Assembly (NCBI RefSeq): GCF_017874535.1
Contig: NZ_JAGGLS010000004.1
Location: 1-64,000 of the forward strand
Origin: Anaerococcus nagyae
GTDB lineage: Bacteria; Bacillota; Clostridia; Tissierellales; Peptoniphilaceae
Reading direction: 5' to 3'
Length of the DNA: 64,000 bases
The notes below the pieces were generated by a model, which made no database searches, was not told the DNA's origin, and saw only the letters and a program-made list of their open reading frames with translations. The stretch's first letter is position 1. Every line of letters begins with the position of its first letter. This document shows positions 51,516 to 60,786 of the stretch, one piece after another. A program made the position numbers and the translations under genes.

Positions 51516-52472
51516 ATGATTGAAATAGTAATAGAAAAAAACGATGCAGATCAAAGATTTGATAGATTTTTAAGAAAATATTTTGAAAATGCTCCTTTAT
51601 CAGTAATACAAAAGAATATTCGCAAAAAAAATTTTAAAATAAATAATAAGAGAGCTAAGGCGGATACATTTGTTCGAGAAAATGACAAAATTAAAATGTA
51701 TATTTCTGATGAGAATTATAATAATTGGATTACTAAAACGGATTTTAAGCCTTCTGATTTTAAGCTCGATATAGTTTATGAAGATGATAATATTATTCTA
51801 ATGGATAAAGAAAGTGGTCTACTGACACACTCAGCTAATAAAAATGATTATGGTAATAATTTAGTTGATTTTATGCTATCATATTTATATAAAACAAAGC
51901 AAGTTAACAAAGCAGATAAAACTTTTAATCCAGCAGTAGTAAATCGATTAGATAGGAATACAGCAGGAATAGTTATAGGGGCTAAGAACTCGCTTGCCTT
52001 AAGATCACTAAATGAGGCTATTAGGAATGATAAAATTGAAAAATACTATCTTACTATAGTAAAAGGGGAAGTTAAAGAATCTTTTACAATTGATACTAGC
52101 ATAGAAAAAAATGAGAATAGAAATAAAATTAAGTCTTCTAAAAATGGATCAAGAGTTATAACCCATTTTAAGCCTTTAGAAAGCAATGGACAATACAGTT
52201 TACTTGAATGTAAGCTTGTTACAGGTAAAACTCACCAAATAAGATTTTCACTAGCTAAAAATAATACTCCAATAATTGGTGATAGAAAATATGGTGATAA
52301 GAAAACAAATAAAATTCTTAAGGATAAGCTAGGTATAGATAATCAAATTTTGTTAGCTTATAAAATAATTTTTAATGATATAAAGAATTTAGAATATTTG
52401 AAGTCACAAAGTTTTGAATCAAAAAAGAAGAATGAATTAATAAGACTTAAAGATAAAGTATTTAAATTATAA
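51516..52472 (+). CDS. RluA-family pseudouridine synthase
   Basis: A 318-residue enzyme. An N-terminal S4 RNA-binding domain (D-R-F-L-R-K-Y-F, K-N-I-R-K-K-N-F-K-I-N) precedes the catalytic domain with N-R-L-D-R-N-T-A-G, whose Asp attacks uridine, and K-T-H-Q-I-R-F. It modifies a specific uridine in 23S rRNA or tRNA. RluC/RluD type cannot be separated by eye. Confidence 0.92.
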   Translation: MIEIVIEKNDADQRFDRFLRKYFENAPLSVIQKNIRKKNFKINNKRAKADTFVRENDKIKMYISDENYNNWITKTDFKPSDFKLDIVYEDDNIILMDKESGLLTHSANKNDYGNNLVDFMLSYLYKTKQVNKADKTFNPAVVNRLDRNTAGIVIGAKNSLALRSLNEAIRNDKIEKYYLTIVKGEVKESFTIDTSIEKNENRNKIKSSKNGSRVITHFKPLESNGQYSLLECKLVTGKTHQIRFSLAKNNTPIIGDRKYGDKKTNKILKDKLGIDNQILLAYKIIFNDIKNLEYLKSQSFESKKKNELIRLKDKVFKL

Positions 52473-52486
52473 AAAAAGAGGATATT

Positions 52487-53389
52487 ATGGATAAGGTTAT
52501 AGGAATTGATCTAGGAGGTACAAAAATTAATGCATGCCTTATAGATCAAACAGGAAGAATTCTTGAAAGAAATTCTATAGAAACTGAAGCTAAAAAGGGT
52601 CGCGATGTTGTTCTAGAAAATATAAAAAAAACCATTTATGGTCTAAATTATAAAGAAGCTAAAGCTATTGGCATAGGTACTCCAGGATTTATAGATGCGG
52701 AAAATGGAGTAGTTACATTTGCTGGTAATATTGATGGATGGAGTGGTCTAAATTTGAAAAAAGCTGTTGAAAAATTTGTAGATATTCCAGTTTTTGTAGA
52801 AAATGATGCAAATATAGCACTTTTAGCTGAAAAATGGATTGGAGCTTGCACAGAATCCAAGGATATAGTTATGGTAACACTTGGAACAGGAGTCGGAGGA
52901 GCTGTTTATAATGAAAAAAGTGGATTATTATCTGGATCCCATTTTCAAGGCGCAGAGTTAGGACATGTAATTTTACATCCAGGTGGGGATTATTGTACTT
53001 GTGGTCAACATGGTTGTGCTGAAGCATATTGTGCTGGTACCGCTCTTACTAAAAATTATAAAAAACTTACTGGTGATGAACTAACTGGAGAGCAAATATT
53101 GAAAAGAGTTTATAAAGACCCTAAAGCTAAAGAAGTTTTAGAAATATATCAAGAAGATCTAGCATATTTTTTAACTAGCCTTAGAAATATATTTGATCCA
53201 GAGGTTATAGTCATAGGAGGAGGAGTTATACATTCTAAAGATATATGGTGGGATGGAATGATTGAAAAATTTAACGATATTTGTAATAACACTCTTAATG
53301 TAAGTGTAATGCCAGCCAAATATCTAAATGATTCTGGAGTTATAGGAGCAGGGAAAATAGCGTTTGAAAGGGTAGAAAATGGAAAATAA
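52487..53389 (+). CDS. glcK: ROK-family glucokinase
   Basis: A 300-residue sugar kinase. The ATP loop is I-G-I-D-L-G-G-T-K-I, the catalytic Asp lies in V-E-N-D-A-N, and the ROK zinc site in C-T-C-G-Q-H-G-C-A-E. No DNA-binding domain, so it is a kinase and not a repressor. It supplies glucose-6-phosphate from free glucose released by glucan or sucrose breakdown. Overlaps the response regulator gene by 11 bp. Confidence 0.9.
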   Translation: MDKVIGIDLGGTKINACLIDQTGRILERNSIETEAKKGRDVVLENIKKTIYGLNYKEAKAIGIGTPGFIDAENGVVTFAGNIDGWSGLNLKKAVEKFVDIPVFVENDANIALLAEKWIGACTESKDIVMVTLGTGVGGAVYNEKSGLLSGSHFQGAELGHVILHPGGDYCTCGQHGCAEAYCAGTALTKNYKKLTGDELTGEQILKRVYKDPKAKEVLEIYQEDLAYFLTSLRNIFDPEVIVIGGGVIHSKDIWWDGMIEKFNDICNNTLNVSVMPAKYLNDSGVIGAGKIAFERVENGK

Positions 53390-54077
53390 CAAAGTTTTGA
53401 TCCTGGATGATGAAGACTCAATAAGACAATTTATGAAAATAAATCTTGAATATCAAGGCTATCAAACTGTAGAAGCATCAAGTGGGGAAGAAGCCATTAA
53501 GGTATTTGAACAAGAGGATCCATCTGTAGCTATACTTGATGTAATGCTGCCTGGTATTAGTGGATACGAAGTTTGCCAAGTTATTAGAGAAAAATCTCCT
53601 AAAACAGGGATCATTATGGTGTCAGCTAAATCTCAAGATATAGATAAGATATTAGGCCTTGAAAGAGGAGCGGATGATTATATTATAAAACCGTTTAATC
53701 CTCAAGAGCTTATTTTAAGGGTTAGATCTCTTATGAGAAGAGTTAATTTAACAGCAGAAGTAAAAGAAGAAAGTAATTCTAAGACTCTTACTGATGGACC
53801 TTTTACTCTTGACTTATATTCTAAAACTTTTTATAAAGTAGAAAACGAAATAGATGTAACTCCAACAGAATTTGCTATTCTCAAAAATTTCATACAAAAT
53901 AAGGGAAAAGCTATGACCCGTAATGAAATAATGGAGGCAACTTGGGGTGAAAATTATAGTAATGATACTAAAATAGTAGATGTAAATATAAGAAGAATTA
54001 GAGCTAAGATAGAAGAAGACCCAGCTAAACCTCAATATATAGAAACGGTCTGGGGTACAGGTTATAGATGGAAATAA
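53379..54077 (+). CDS. OmpR/PhoB-family response regulator
   Basis: A 232-residue regulator. The receiver domain has the acidic pocket L-D-D-E-D and phospho-acceptor Asp54 in A-I-L-D-V-M-L-P-G, with a conserved Lys in I-I-K-P-F. The C-terminal winged helix shows V-D-V-N-I-R-R-I-R-A-K-I-E. It overlaps its sensor kinase by 10 bp. Confidence 0.95.
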   Translation: MENNKVLILDDEDSIRQFMKINLEYQGYQTVEASSGEEAIKVFEQEDPSVAILDVMLPGISGYEVCQVIREKSPKTGIIMVSAKSQDIDKILGLERGADDYIIKPFNPQELILRVRSLMRRVNLTAEVKEESNSKTLTDGPFTLDLYSKTFYKVENEIDVTPTEFAILKNFIQNKGKAMTRNEIMEATWGENYSNDTKIVDVNIRRIRAKIEEDPAKPQYIETVWGTGYRWK

Positions 54078-55516
54078 AAAATACAGATAATCAATTTTTT
54101 AAGGCAAATACTTCATATAAATATACAATTATGAGAATTATAATGCTTTTTGTAATTACGGTAGTAATTGGTTTTGAAATATTTGCCTTAAATTCTATAA
54201 AAAATTATTACCAATCATCTTTGGTAGGTTCTATGCTTAATCAAGCAAAAATAAATCAGTTACAATTTAATAATTACGCTAATAAATATGATCTTGATGA
54301 TATAATTATTGGTGATAAAAATGCCTTTTATAGGAGCAATGAAACTCAAGTCCAAATTTTAGATAATTCTGGGATAGTATTATTTGATTCATCTGCAACA
54401 AGTGAAGTAGGTAAAGAGTTGGTAAAAACTGATGTTTTGGAAGCTAAAGATGGTAAAAAAGCAACTTTTAATCATACAAATGAAGCTACAAATGAAGAAG
54501 TACTATCATTATCATATCCTTTAATAGCAGGAGATAGCCAAGCTGGTATTTTAAGACTAACTTCTTCAATGAAAAAAGTTAACCAAAGAGTTAGGGCTGA
54601 TATGATCTTTTATATTTTATTTGGAATAGTTATTATTGTTTCAGCTTTTTTTGTATCTCTAATCGTATCACAAAAGGTAGTTGCTCCTATATTAAAGCTT
54701 ATTGATGTTTCTGAAAAACTTGCAGCAGGAGATTTCAATGCTAAGGCAGATACTAGTGGCAACAATGAACTTTCTGAGCTTGGGTCTACACTTAATTTTA
54801 TGAGTGAAAATATAATAAAAAAAGAAGATATGAAAAATGAATTTATATCATCTGTTTCTCATGAACTAAGAACCCCTCTTACATCTATTAAAGGATGGGC
54901 GGTAACTTTACAATCTAAAGAAATTCAAAAAGATACTGATATGCTAAATCAGGGTTTAAGTATTATTGAAGGAGAGGGGGATAGACTTTCTATGATGGTA
55001 GAAGACTTACTTGATTTTTCAAGACTTCAATCTAGTACTTTTAAATATGAAAAAGATAAGCTTGATATAGTATCATTAGTAGAACAAGTTCATACTCAAC
55101 TATCACCAAGAGCAGCAAATGAAAATATTAATTTTACTTTTACAAGTATATATAAGTCGATAATGGTATTTGCTGATAAAAATAGAATGAAAGAAGTTTT
55201 TATAAACATTATAGATAATGCTATTAAATTTACTCCTGATGGGGGGGATATTGATATTTTAATCGAACAAAATGATAGTAATGTTTCTATAAGTATAAAA
55301 GATAACGGAGAAGGAATAAAAGAAGATGAGATAGCCTTTGTTTCTAGTAAGTTTTATAAAGGAAGCTCGTCTAAATCTCAGACAGGTTTAGGCCTATCTA
55401 TTTGTGAAGAGATTATAAAAGCTCATGATGGTAAGTTAATTATAAAAAGTAAGTATGGTAGTGGTACTTCAGTTATAGTAGAAATTCCGAGGTTAGAAGA
55501 TGATAAAGAGGCTTAA
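54068..55516 (+). CDS. Membrane sensor histidine kinase
   Basis: A 482-residue kinase. Two membrane helices (about residues 20-40 and 178-202) flank an extracellular sensor of about 135 residues. HAMP follows, then HisKA with His265 in S-S-V-S-H-E-L-R-T-P-L, and an ATPase domain with N in I-D-N-A-I-K-F and G-x-G boxes D-N-G-E-G and G-L-G-L-S. Similar in layout to VicK/WalK without PAS. It phosphorylates the upstream regulator. Overlaps the lipoprotein gene by 17 bp. Confidence 0.94.
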   Translation: MEIKNTDNQFFKANTSYKYTIMRIIMLFVITVVIGFEIFALNSIKNYYQSSLVGSMLNQAKINQLQFNNYANKYDLDDIIIGDKNAFYRSNETQVQILDNSGIVLFDSSATSEVGKELVKTDVLEAKDGKKATFNHTNEATNEEVLSLSYPLIAGDSQAGILRLTSSMKKVNQRVRADMIFYILFGIVIIVSAFFVSLIVSQKVVAPILKLIDVSEKLAAGDFNAKADTSGNNELSELGSTLNFMSENIIKKEDMKNEFISSVSHELRTPLTSIKGWAVTLQSKEIQKDTDMLNQGLSIIEGEGDRLSMMVEDLLDFSRLQSSTFKYEKDKLDIVSLVEQVHTQLSPRAANENINFTFTSIYKSIMVFADKNRMKEVFINIIDNAIKFTPDGGDIDILIEQNDSNVSISIKDNGEGIKEDEIAFVSSKFYKGSSSKSQTGLGLSICEEIIKAHDGKLIIKSKYGSGTSVIVEIPRLEDDKEA

Positions 55517-56978
55517 AATTTGTTTACTATTCATATTTGTATTAATAATGAGTGCCTGTTCAAAAACTAATCCAGAAGAATTAAATGAACTAATACTTAC
55601 TCCAGAAACTGACAAACCTGTTCTTGCTGGCACATGGCAAGTTAGTGATATAGAAGAAATAACTGCATCAAATAATGATTATCCCAAAATTGGAGATAAA
55701 CTATATATTAGTAAGAATCTTGTAGCTTTTAACGACGAATATGCTTTCCCTCCTACTTTTACTTCAAAATATGTTAACTTAGAGGACTATTTGATAAATA
55801 GAGGGTATGATTTTGAAAATATAGATAAAAATGAAAATGTAGTAGTAGTAGATACTTCTCAAGGTCAGTATTTTGCTAGAGACTTTGTACAAAGAAGTCC
55901 AGATGAGATATTTTTTATTGCTAATGATAAGATAATATACTTATCTAGATTATCGGATAGTGTAGATGCTGAAATCGTAGATAAATATGCAAAACTTGCA
56001 GCCAAAGAAAGATCACAGTCAGAAAATCAAAAAGATTTAATGGATGATACAAGTGTTCTAATAGGGGTTAGAGAAAGAACAGACTTAGCTGATAACCAGC
56101 AAGAATACAATTATTATACTTATTTATTAAGTATTAAGGATGATGGAAATATAAGCTACGAAAAAGCACCGGATATCTTTTTAAGAGGACAGGATGAATA
56201 TTGGAAAGTTAGATCATTTAAAAATAGATTTTCTGGTTTATATGATAATATAGAAGCTTTTCCAGTAAGAATTGAAGATAGTATGAATAAGCAAGAGAAT
56301 AGTGAAAGATATAGCTTCCTAGATTTTGATATGAATATAAAAATTAATTATGTAGATTTAGATTATATATCTTTTTCCTATCTAAGTAGCTTATCTGATA
56401 ATACAATTAGTAAATATGGCGTGGTATCAACAAAAGATTTAGAGGATAATAATTTAATAAATATAGATGAATTTACTGGGGAAAATGATGCGTACGAACA
56501 ACTTAGAAATATGGTTGTTAATGAAGCTACCAGTAAATCAGCTGATTTTAATCCAGATGATCTGATAATAGAATCCAATAATTTTGGTATAGTAAGAGAT
56601 AATGGTTCTTGGGTAATTCAAACTTCAATATATACAAAAGATAGTCAGAAAAAAGCATCAAGCCAAGTACCTATTAGAAATTATTTAGAAGAAAGAGTTA
56701 ATATTAATTCGGATATTAATAAAGATCAAGTCAAAAATATTAATTCTCAAGCTAAAGACTATTTTATAATAGGCAATGACGCTTATATACTAATACAAAC
56801 AGCTGATGAGATTTTAGTTCATAAAATTATCGACAATGAAATTGAAAAAGATCCTATTTTTTCAATATCTACTCCTAATCCTACAGGTGTAGTATCATTC
56901 GATCAACAAATAGGGTCTAATGCAGAGCTTTTAGAAAATTCTTTTAAAAATTTAAATACGATAGTAGAATCTGACTAG
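55500..56978 (+). CDS. Lipoprotein linked to a two-component system
   Basis: A 492-residue exported lipoprotein. Signal sequence R-L-K-I-C-L-L-F-I-F-V-L-I-M-S-A-C with lipidation Cys20. The rest is beta-rich and soluble with no motif I recognise. Its start overlaps the kinase gene, so the three genes are one unit. By analogy with YycH/YycI beside WalK, it may modulate or report to the kinase, but it is not similar in sequence by eye. Confidence 0.8.
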   Translation: MIKRLKICLLFIFVLIMSACSKTNPEELNELILTPETDKPVLAGTWQVSDIEEITASNNDYPKIGDKLYISKNLVAFNDEYAFPPTFTSKYVNLEDYLINRGYDFENIDKNENVVVVDTSQGQYFARDFVQRSPDEIFFIANDKIIYLSRLSDSVDAEIVDKYAKLAAKERSQSENQKDLMDDTSVLIGVRERTDLADNQQEYNYYTYLLSIKDDGNISYEKAPDIFLRGQDEYWKVRSFKNRFSGLYDNIEAFPVRIEDSMNKQENSERYSFLDFDMNIKINYVDLDYISFSYLSSLSDNTISKYGVVSTKDLEDNNLINIDEFTGENDAYEQLRNMVVNEATSKSADFNPDDLIIESNNFGIVRDNGSWVIQTSIYTKDSQKKASSQVPIRNYLEERVNINSDINKDQVKNINSQAKDYFIIGNDAYILIQTADEILVHKIIDNEIEKDPIFSISTPNPTGVVSFDQQIGSNAELLENSFKNLNTIVESD

Positions 56979-56983
56979 TTTTA

Positions 56984-57012
56984 TTGAAAGAGATTTATTA
57001 AAATGATATCAT
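56984..57012 (+). promoter_or_regulatory. Promoter of rdgB
   Basis: TTGAAA (56984-56989) and TATCAT (57007-57012), spacer 17 bp, before AAAGGAG and the ATG at 57029. Confidence 0.6.
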
Positions 57013-57028
57013 AATTAAAGGAGAAATA

Positions 57029-57607
57029 ATGGAAATAGTATTTGCAACTGGAAATAAAGATAAAGTAAATCAAATAAAATTAATGATAGATGATATAGTT
57101 TTAAAGACTCCAGAGGACTATGGATTAGATGATTTCGAGGTTGTTGAAGATGGAGATAGTTTAAAAAAAAATTCCTATAAGAAAGCCAAAGCTTTAAATG
57201 ATATTTTAGATAAGCCAACTATCGCAGATGATACTGGATTGTTTGTTAGATCTATAGATAATAGACCAGGAGTTAAATCTCATAGATATGCGGGAGAAGA
57301 TGCAAGCTATAAAGATAATCGTGATAAGTTACTAAATGAGCTTTCTGATAAAAATGATCGTTATGCTTATTTTGAAACTTGTATATGTTATATAGACGAA
57401 GAAAAAAATACTCATTATTTTGAAGGTAGATTAAAAGGAGCAATAACCTTAGAAGAAATAGGTGAATATGAATTTGGTTATGACCAAATATTTATACCAG
57501 AAGGGCTAAATAAAACTTTAGGTGAAATGACTAAAGAAGAAATAAATGAAATTTCTCATAGGGCAAAAGCATTTAATAAATTTAAAGAATATATAAGTGA
57601 GAACTAG
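57029..57607 (+). CDS. rdgB: XTP/dITP pyrophosphatase (RdgB/HAM1)
   Basis: A 192-residue house-cleaning enzyme removing non-canonical purine triphosphates. Key motifs: F-A-T-G-N-K-D-K at the start, I-A-D-D-T-G-L-F-V with the catalytic Asp, F-G-Y-D-Q-I-F and S-H-R-A-K-A. It overlaps no gene; the phosphoesterase begins 1 bp after its stop. Confidence 0.95.
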   Translation: MEIVFATGNKDKVNQIKLMIDDIVLKTPEDYGLDDFEVVEDGDSLKKNSYKKAKALNDILDKPTIADDTGLFVRSIDNRPGVKSHRYAGEDASYKDNRDKLLNELSDKNDRYAYFETCICYIDEEKNTHYFEGRLKGAITLEEIGEYEFGYDQIFIPEGLNKTLGEMTKEEINEISHRAKAFNKFKEYISEN

Positions 57608-57608
57608 G

Positions 57609-58091
57609 ATGAAAATACTAGTTACAAGTGACACACATGGTTTATATTCATATATAAGTGACTATATTATCTCTAATCCCGATATAGATTTATTAATTCA
57701 TGCAGGTGATGGAGTGGATGATGTAAAAAATATAGTCTATGAAACAAATATAAATTATCATGTAGTAAAGGGTAATAATGATTTTTTTACAAATATTGCC
57801 TATGATAAAATTTTGGATATAAATGGATATAAAATATTTTTAACTCATGGACATAAATATGAGGTAGATATGGGTTATAATAAAATACTAAAAGTAGCAA
57901 AGAATAATGGATGTGATATAGCAATTCATGGGCATACTCATAAGTATTATCAAAAGAGGGAAGATGAAGTTTTATTACTAAATCCAGGCTCGCCGTCATT
58001 ACCTCGAGATAATAATCCGGGATTTTTAATTATGGAATTAGAAGAAGACTTAATCAGTATACAAAGAATAAAAATTAGTGAGGTTAATTAA
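57609..58091 (+). CDS. YfcE/MJ0936-type metallophosphoesterase
   Basis: A 160-residue phosphodiesterase. Motifs S-D-T-H-G, H-A-G-D-G, K-G-N-N-D, L-T-H-G-H and H-G-H-T-H form the metal site. Start chosen at ATG 57609 rather than an earlier GTG inside rdgB. rdgB followed by this gene is a common Firmicutes pairing. It is the third metallophosphoesterase in this window. Confidence 0.92.
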   Translation: MKILVTSDTHGLYSYISDYIISNPDIDLLIHAGDGVDDVKNIVYETNINYHVVKGNNDFFTNIAYDKILDINGYKIFLTHGHKYEVDMGYNKILKVAKNNGCDIAIHGHTHKYYQKREDEVLLLNPGSPSLPRDNNPGFLIMELEEDLISIQRIKISEVN

Positions 58092-58603
58092 TGACAGGCT
58101 TAATAAATATAATAAACCAGTATTCATCGGAACTTAATATACTACCAATAATAGTAGTGATGAATATAATAATTAGCTTACTAATACATTTTTTGTCAAA
58201 AAAGAAATTTACTAAATTTATACCATCAATAGTTATAGGTATTGTATCAATAATATTATTGATATATTCCATATCAATATTTACTAGTCCAAGAGGATTA
58301 TACCTAGCATGGATTGCCATATTTTTAGGCTCAGCAGCTTTGGTTGGGGTATTTACATGCTTCATTATAGACCTGATTATTTCTATAAAAATAAACAACG
58401 AAGAGTTAAATAATAATCAACCATTAAGAAAAGCTAGTAAAAAAAGTAACTCTTACAAAGCAAGTAAAAACAAGAAAAATAAAGAAAAGAATAATACTAA
58501 ATTTCATACAAGAAAGATTAGTAAAACTGATACAGTTAAGGCTAGTAGAAAAAATGATAAGATTAGCAAAGCTAAGATAGTTTTCGAATCAGAAGATAAA
58601 TAA
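58091..58603 (+). CDS. Membrane protein with lysine-rich cytosolic tail
   Basis: A 170-residue protein with three membrane helices (about residues 17-36, 42-64 and 69-98), then a tail of about 60 residues very rich in Lys, Ser and Asn (K-A-S-K-K-S-N-S-Y-K-A-S-K). The tail may bind nucleic acid or acidic lipids. No family recognised. The start overlaps the phosphoesterase stop by one base. Confidence 0.75.
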   Translation: MTGLINIINQYSSELNILPIIVVMNIIISLLIHFLSKKKFTKFIPSIVIGIVSIILLIYSISIFTSPRGLYLAWIAIFLGSAALVGVFTCFIIDLIISIKINNEELNNNQPLRKASKKSNSYKASKNKKNKEKNNTKFHTRKISKTDTVKASRKNDKISKAKIVFESEDK

Positions 58604-58623
58604 TTAACTAAAGAGGTATTTGT

Positions 58624-59361
58624 ATGCAAAAGGCAGCTTTTTTTGATATTGATGGCACTCTATTTAGAAATAGTTTATTAATTGAACATTTTTTGCTTCT
58701 AACAGCTGATGGAGTAATAGCAAAAGAAGCTTGGGAAAATGAAATAGGTCCTTTATATGATAAATATCAAAATAGACTTGGTGCTTATGAAGATTATTTA
58801 GATAAAGCTTCTTTGGTATACCAACAAAAGCTTGCAGGATTAGATAAGGATACTATTGATAAGTACTCAAATATAGTTATAAATCAAAATAAAAATAAAG
58901 TTTATATGGTTACCAAAAAAGCAGTAGAGAATCATAAAAAAACTGGATATAAAATTTTCTTTATTTCTGGATCTCCACAATTTTTGGTAGAACATTTTGG
59001 AAAAATTTATGGTGCTGACGAAAGTATTTCAACCATATATGAATTTGATGATACCAATATTTTTACAGGAAAAGTAACTCCAATGTGGGATAGTCGTAGT
59101 AAATTAAATGCTGTAATGATGTTAGAAAAGAAGTATAATCTTAATTTAGACAGTTCATATGCTTATGGAGATACTAATGGAGATATAACTATGTTTCAAC
59201 TTGTAGGGAATCCACATGCAATTAATCCTTCATATGAACTAATTAATAAGCTTTATACAGATAATGAATTAAGAGCTAAAACAGTAATTGACATAGAAAG
59301 AAAAGATGTCAATTATAGTTTTAGACTAAATGATATGAAGGCAAGCTTTAAAAAGTTTTAA
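58624..59361 (+). CDS. HAD-IB family phosphatase
   Basis: A 245-residue HAD hydrolase. Motif I F-F-D-I-D-G-T-L holds the nucleophile Asp and acid Asp, motif II F-I-S-G-S-P, and motif IV Y-G-D-T-N-G-D. The helical cap after motif I is typical of SerB-like or CDP-alcohol-related HAD-IB enzymes. Substrate unknown. The following 180 bases carry only a promoter. Confidence 0.9.
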   Translation: MQKAAFFDIDGTLFRNSLLIEHFLLLTADGVIAKEAWENEIGPLYDKYQNRLGAYEDYLDKASLVYQQKLAGLDKDTIDKYSNIVINQNKNKVYMVTKKAVENHKKTGYKIFFISGSPQFLVEHFGKIYGADESISTIYEFDDTNIFTGKVTPMWDSRSKLNAVMMLEKKYNLNLDSSYAYGDTNGDITMFQLVGNPHAINPSYELINKLYTDNELRAKTVIDIERKDVNYSFRLNDMKASFKKF

Positions 59362-59513
59362 AAATTTAATGTATAAATTTTTATTTTAAAATTCTTTTGA
59401 GCTAAATTCTTAGTAATATATACAATAATAAATTATATACGTATATTTTTACTAATAATTTAGTTTTTTTGTTTTTTTAGAAAAATATTTCTAAATAATA
59501 ATATGATATTTTA

Positions 59514-59522
59514 TGTTAGAAT
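59514..59522 (+). promoter_or_regulatory. Extended -10 promoter
   Basis: TGTTAGAAT (TGn plus TAGAAT) lies 22 bp before the ATG at 59544. The rest of 59362-59543 is AT-rich with no gene visible. Confidence 0.5.
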
Positions 59523-59543
59523 AGTTACACGAGGTAATAATTA

Positions 59544-60257
59544 ATGAAGGCAAATGTTAGTGAACAATATCCTATAATTGAAAAACTTGAATATAATTTT
59601 TTAATAAATGAAGATATATACTCATTTAACACACTTATGTCTTTATTATATGATAAAAACTTTGTTAAGTTTTCTAAAAATGATTACTACGCAAAAGATT
59701 ATGTAATGAAAAATCTTAAGAAATATTTTTGGAATCTAAGTGATATAGATCAAATCATAAATACTCTAGAATCATCTATAACTTCAGATCTTAATAGATA
59801 TGAATATTTAATATCTATTAAAGCTCAATATAGAGCTTTCAAAGATAAAAAAATGATTGATGAATTAGAGTGTGATTTAATAAATGAATTTGGTGTAACA
59901 TATCTAATGAATAATATATACGGAGCTTATAATAGACTTGATCCTAAACTCGTAGAATTAAGTTTATCCTACAAAGATAAGATTTATGATGACAAAGACT
60001 TGGTGTCAAAACTTAAAGATAATATGGGAAAATTTTGTGATCTAAAGATAAAAGATGAAATTTATATCTTGGATCAATCAACGCATAAACAGTTGAGATT
60101 TGATACTAATAACATATACACAGAAGATATAACAATAAACCAAACAAGAAAAATATATCAAAAATCAGTTTCCTACTTATATAAAACAATTGTTGATATA
60201 TATGCTGAGTATTATTTTAGGGGATTGATGAGAGAAGTATTAGAAAGATATCAATAG
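59544..60257 (+). CDS. Hypothetical protein upstream of ruvCAB
   Basis: A 237-residue soluble, helix-rich protein rich in Tyr, Asp and Lys. No domain is recognised: no membrane segment, no P-loop, no metal motif. RBS is a GAGG at -11. It has its own promoter and a terminator overlapping its stop, so it is likely a single-gene unit. Confidence 0.7.
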   Translation: MKANVSEQYPIIEKLEYNFLINEDIYSFNTLMSLLYDKNFVKFSKNDYYAKDYVMKNLKKYFWNLSDIDQIINTLESSITSDLNRYEYLISIKAQYRAFKDKKMIDELECDLINEFGVTYLMNNIYGAYNRLDPKLVELSLSYKDKIYDDKDLVSKLKDNMGKFCDLKIKDEIYILDQSTHKQLRFDTNNIYTEDITINQTRKIYQKSVSYLYKTIVDIYAEYYFRGLMREVLERYQ

Positions 60258-60279
60258 AGCTTTTATAAGCTCTTTTTAT
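60256..60279 (+). terminator. Rho-independent terminator
   Basis: AGAGCTT and AAGCTCT pair around TTAT, then T4. It overlaps the TAG stop of the gene before it. Confidence 0.85.
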
Positions 60280-60291
60280 TTGAGAGAAATT

Positions 60292-60786
60292 ATGAAAATA
60301 TTAGGAATAGATCCAGGGATAGCAATAATGGGTTATGGAGTTGTTGAATTTGAGGCAAATAAGGTTAAAGTAATAGAAAATGGTGTAGTTACAACATCTA
60401 GCAAGACTACAACTCCAGAGAGGCTTAGCATTCTTTATAAGAATTTAAATGAAATTATAAAAGAATTTAAACCAGATGAATTTGCTATAGAAGAATTATT
60501 TTTTAATCAAAATGTTAAAACAGCCATAACTGTAGGACATGCTAGGGGTATTCAAATTTTAAGTGCTCAAGAAAATAGTTTGCCAATTTATGAGTATACA
60601 CCCCTTCAGATAAAGCAAGCAATTACGGGTTATGGTAGGGCTAACAAAAGCCAAATGCAAAAAACTGTAACTACACTTTTGAACTTAAAAGAAATACCTA
60701 AGCCTGATGATGCAGCAGATGCGCTTTCTGTTGCACTTTGTCATGCCTTAAGTCAAAGATTTAAAGAAAATTTTAGGATGAATTAA
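60292..60786 (+). CDS. ruvC: Holliday junction endonuclease RuvC
   Basis: A 164-residue resolvase. Catalytic acids are visible: Asp7 in I-L-G-I-D-P-G, Glu in A-I-E-E-L-F-F, and the C-terminal pair in D-D-A-A-D-A-L. Start at ATG 60292; an earlier TTG is in the terminator region. One-base overlap with ruvA. Confidence 0.95.
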   Translation: MKILGIDPGIAIMGYGVVEFEANKVKVIENGVVTTSSKTTTPERLSILYKNLNEIIKEFKPDEFAIEELFFNQNVKTAITVGHARGIQILSAQENSLPIYEYTPLQIKQAITGYGRANKSQMQKTVTTLLNLKEIPKPDDAADALSVALCHALSQRFKENFRMN

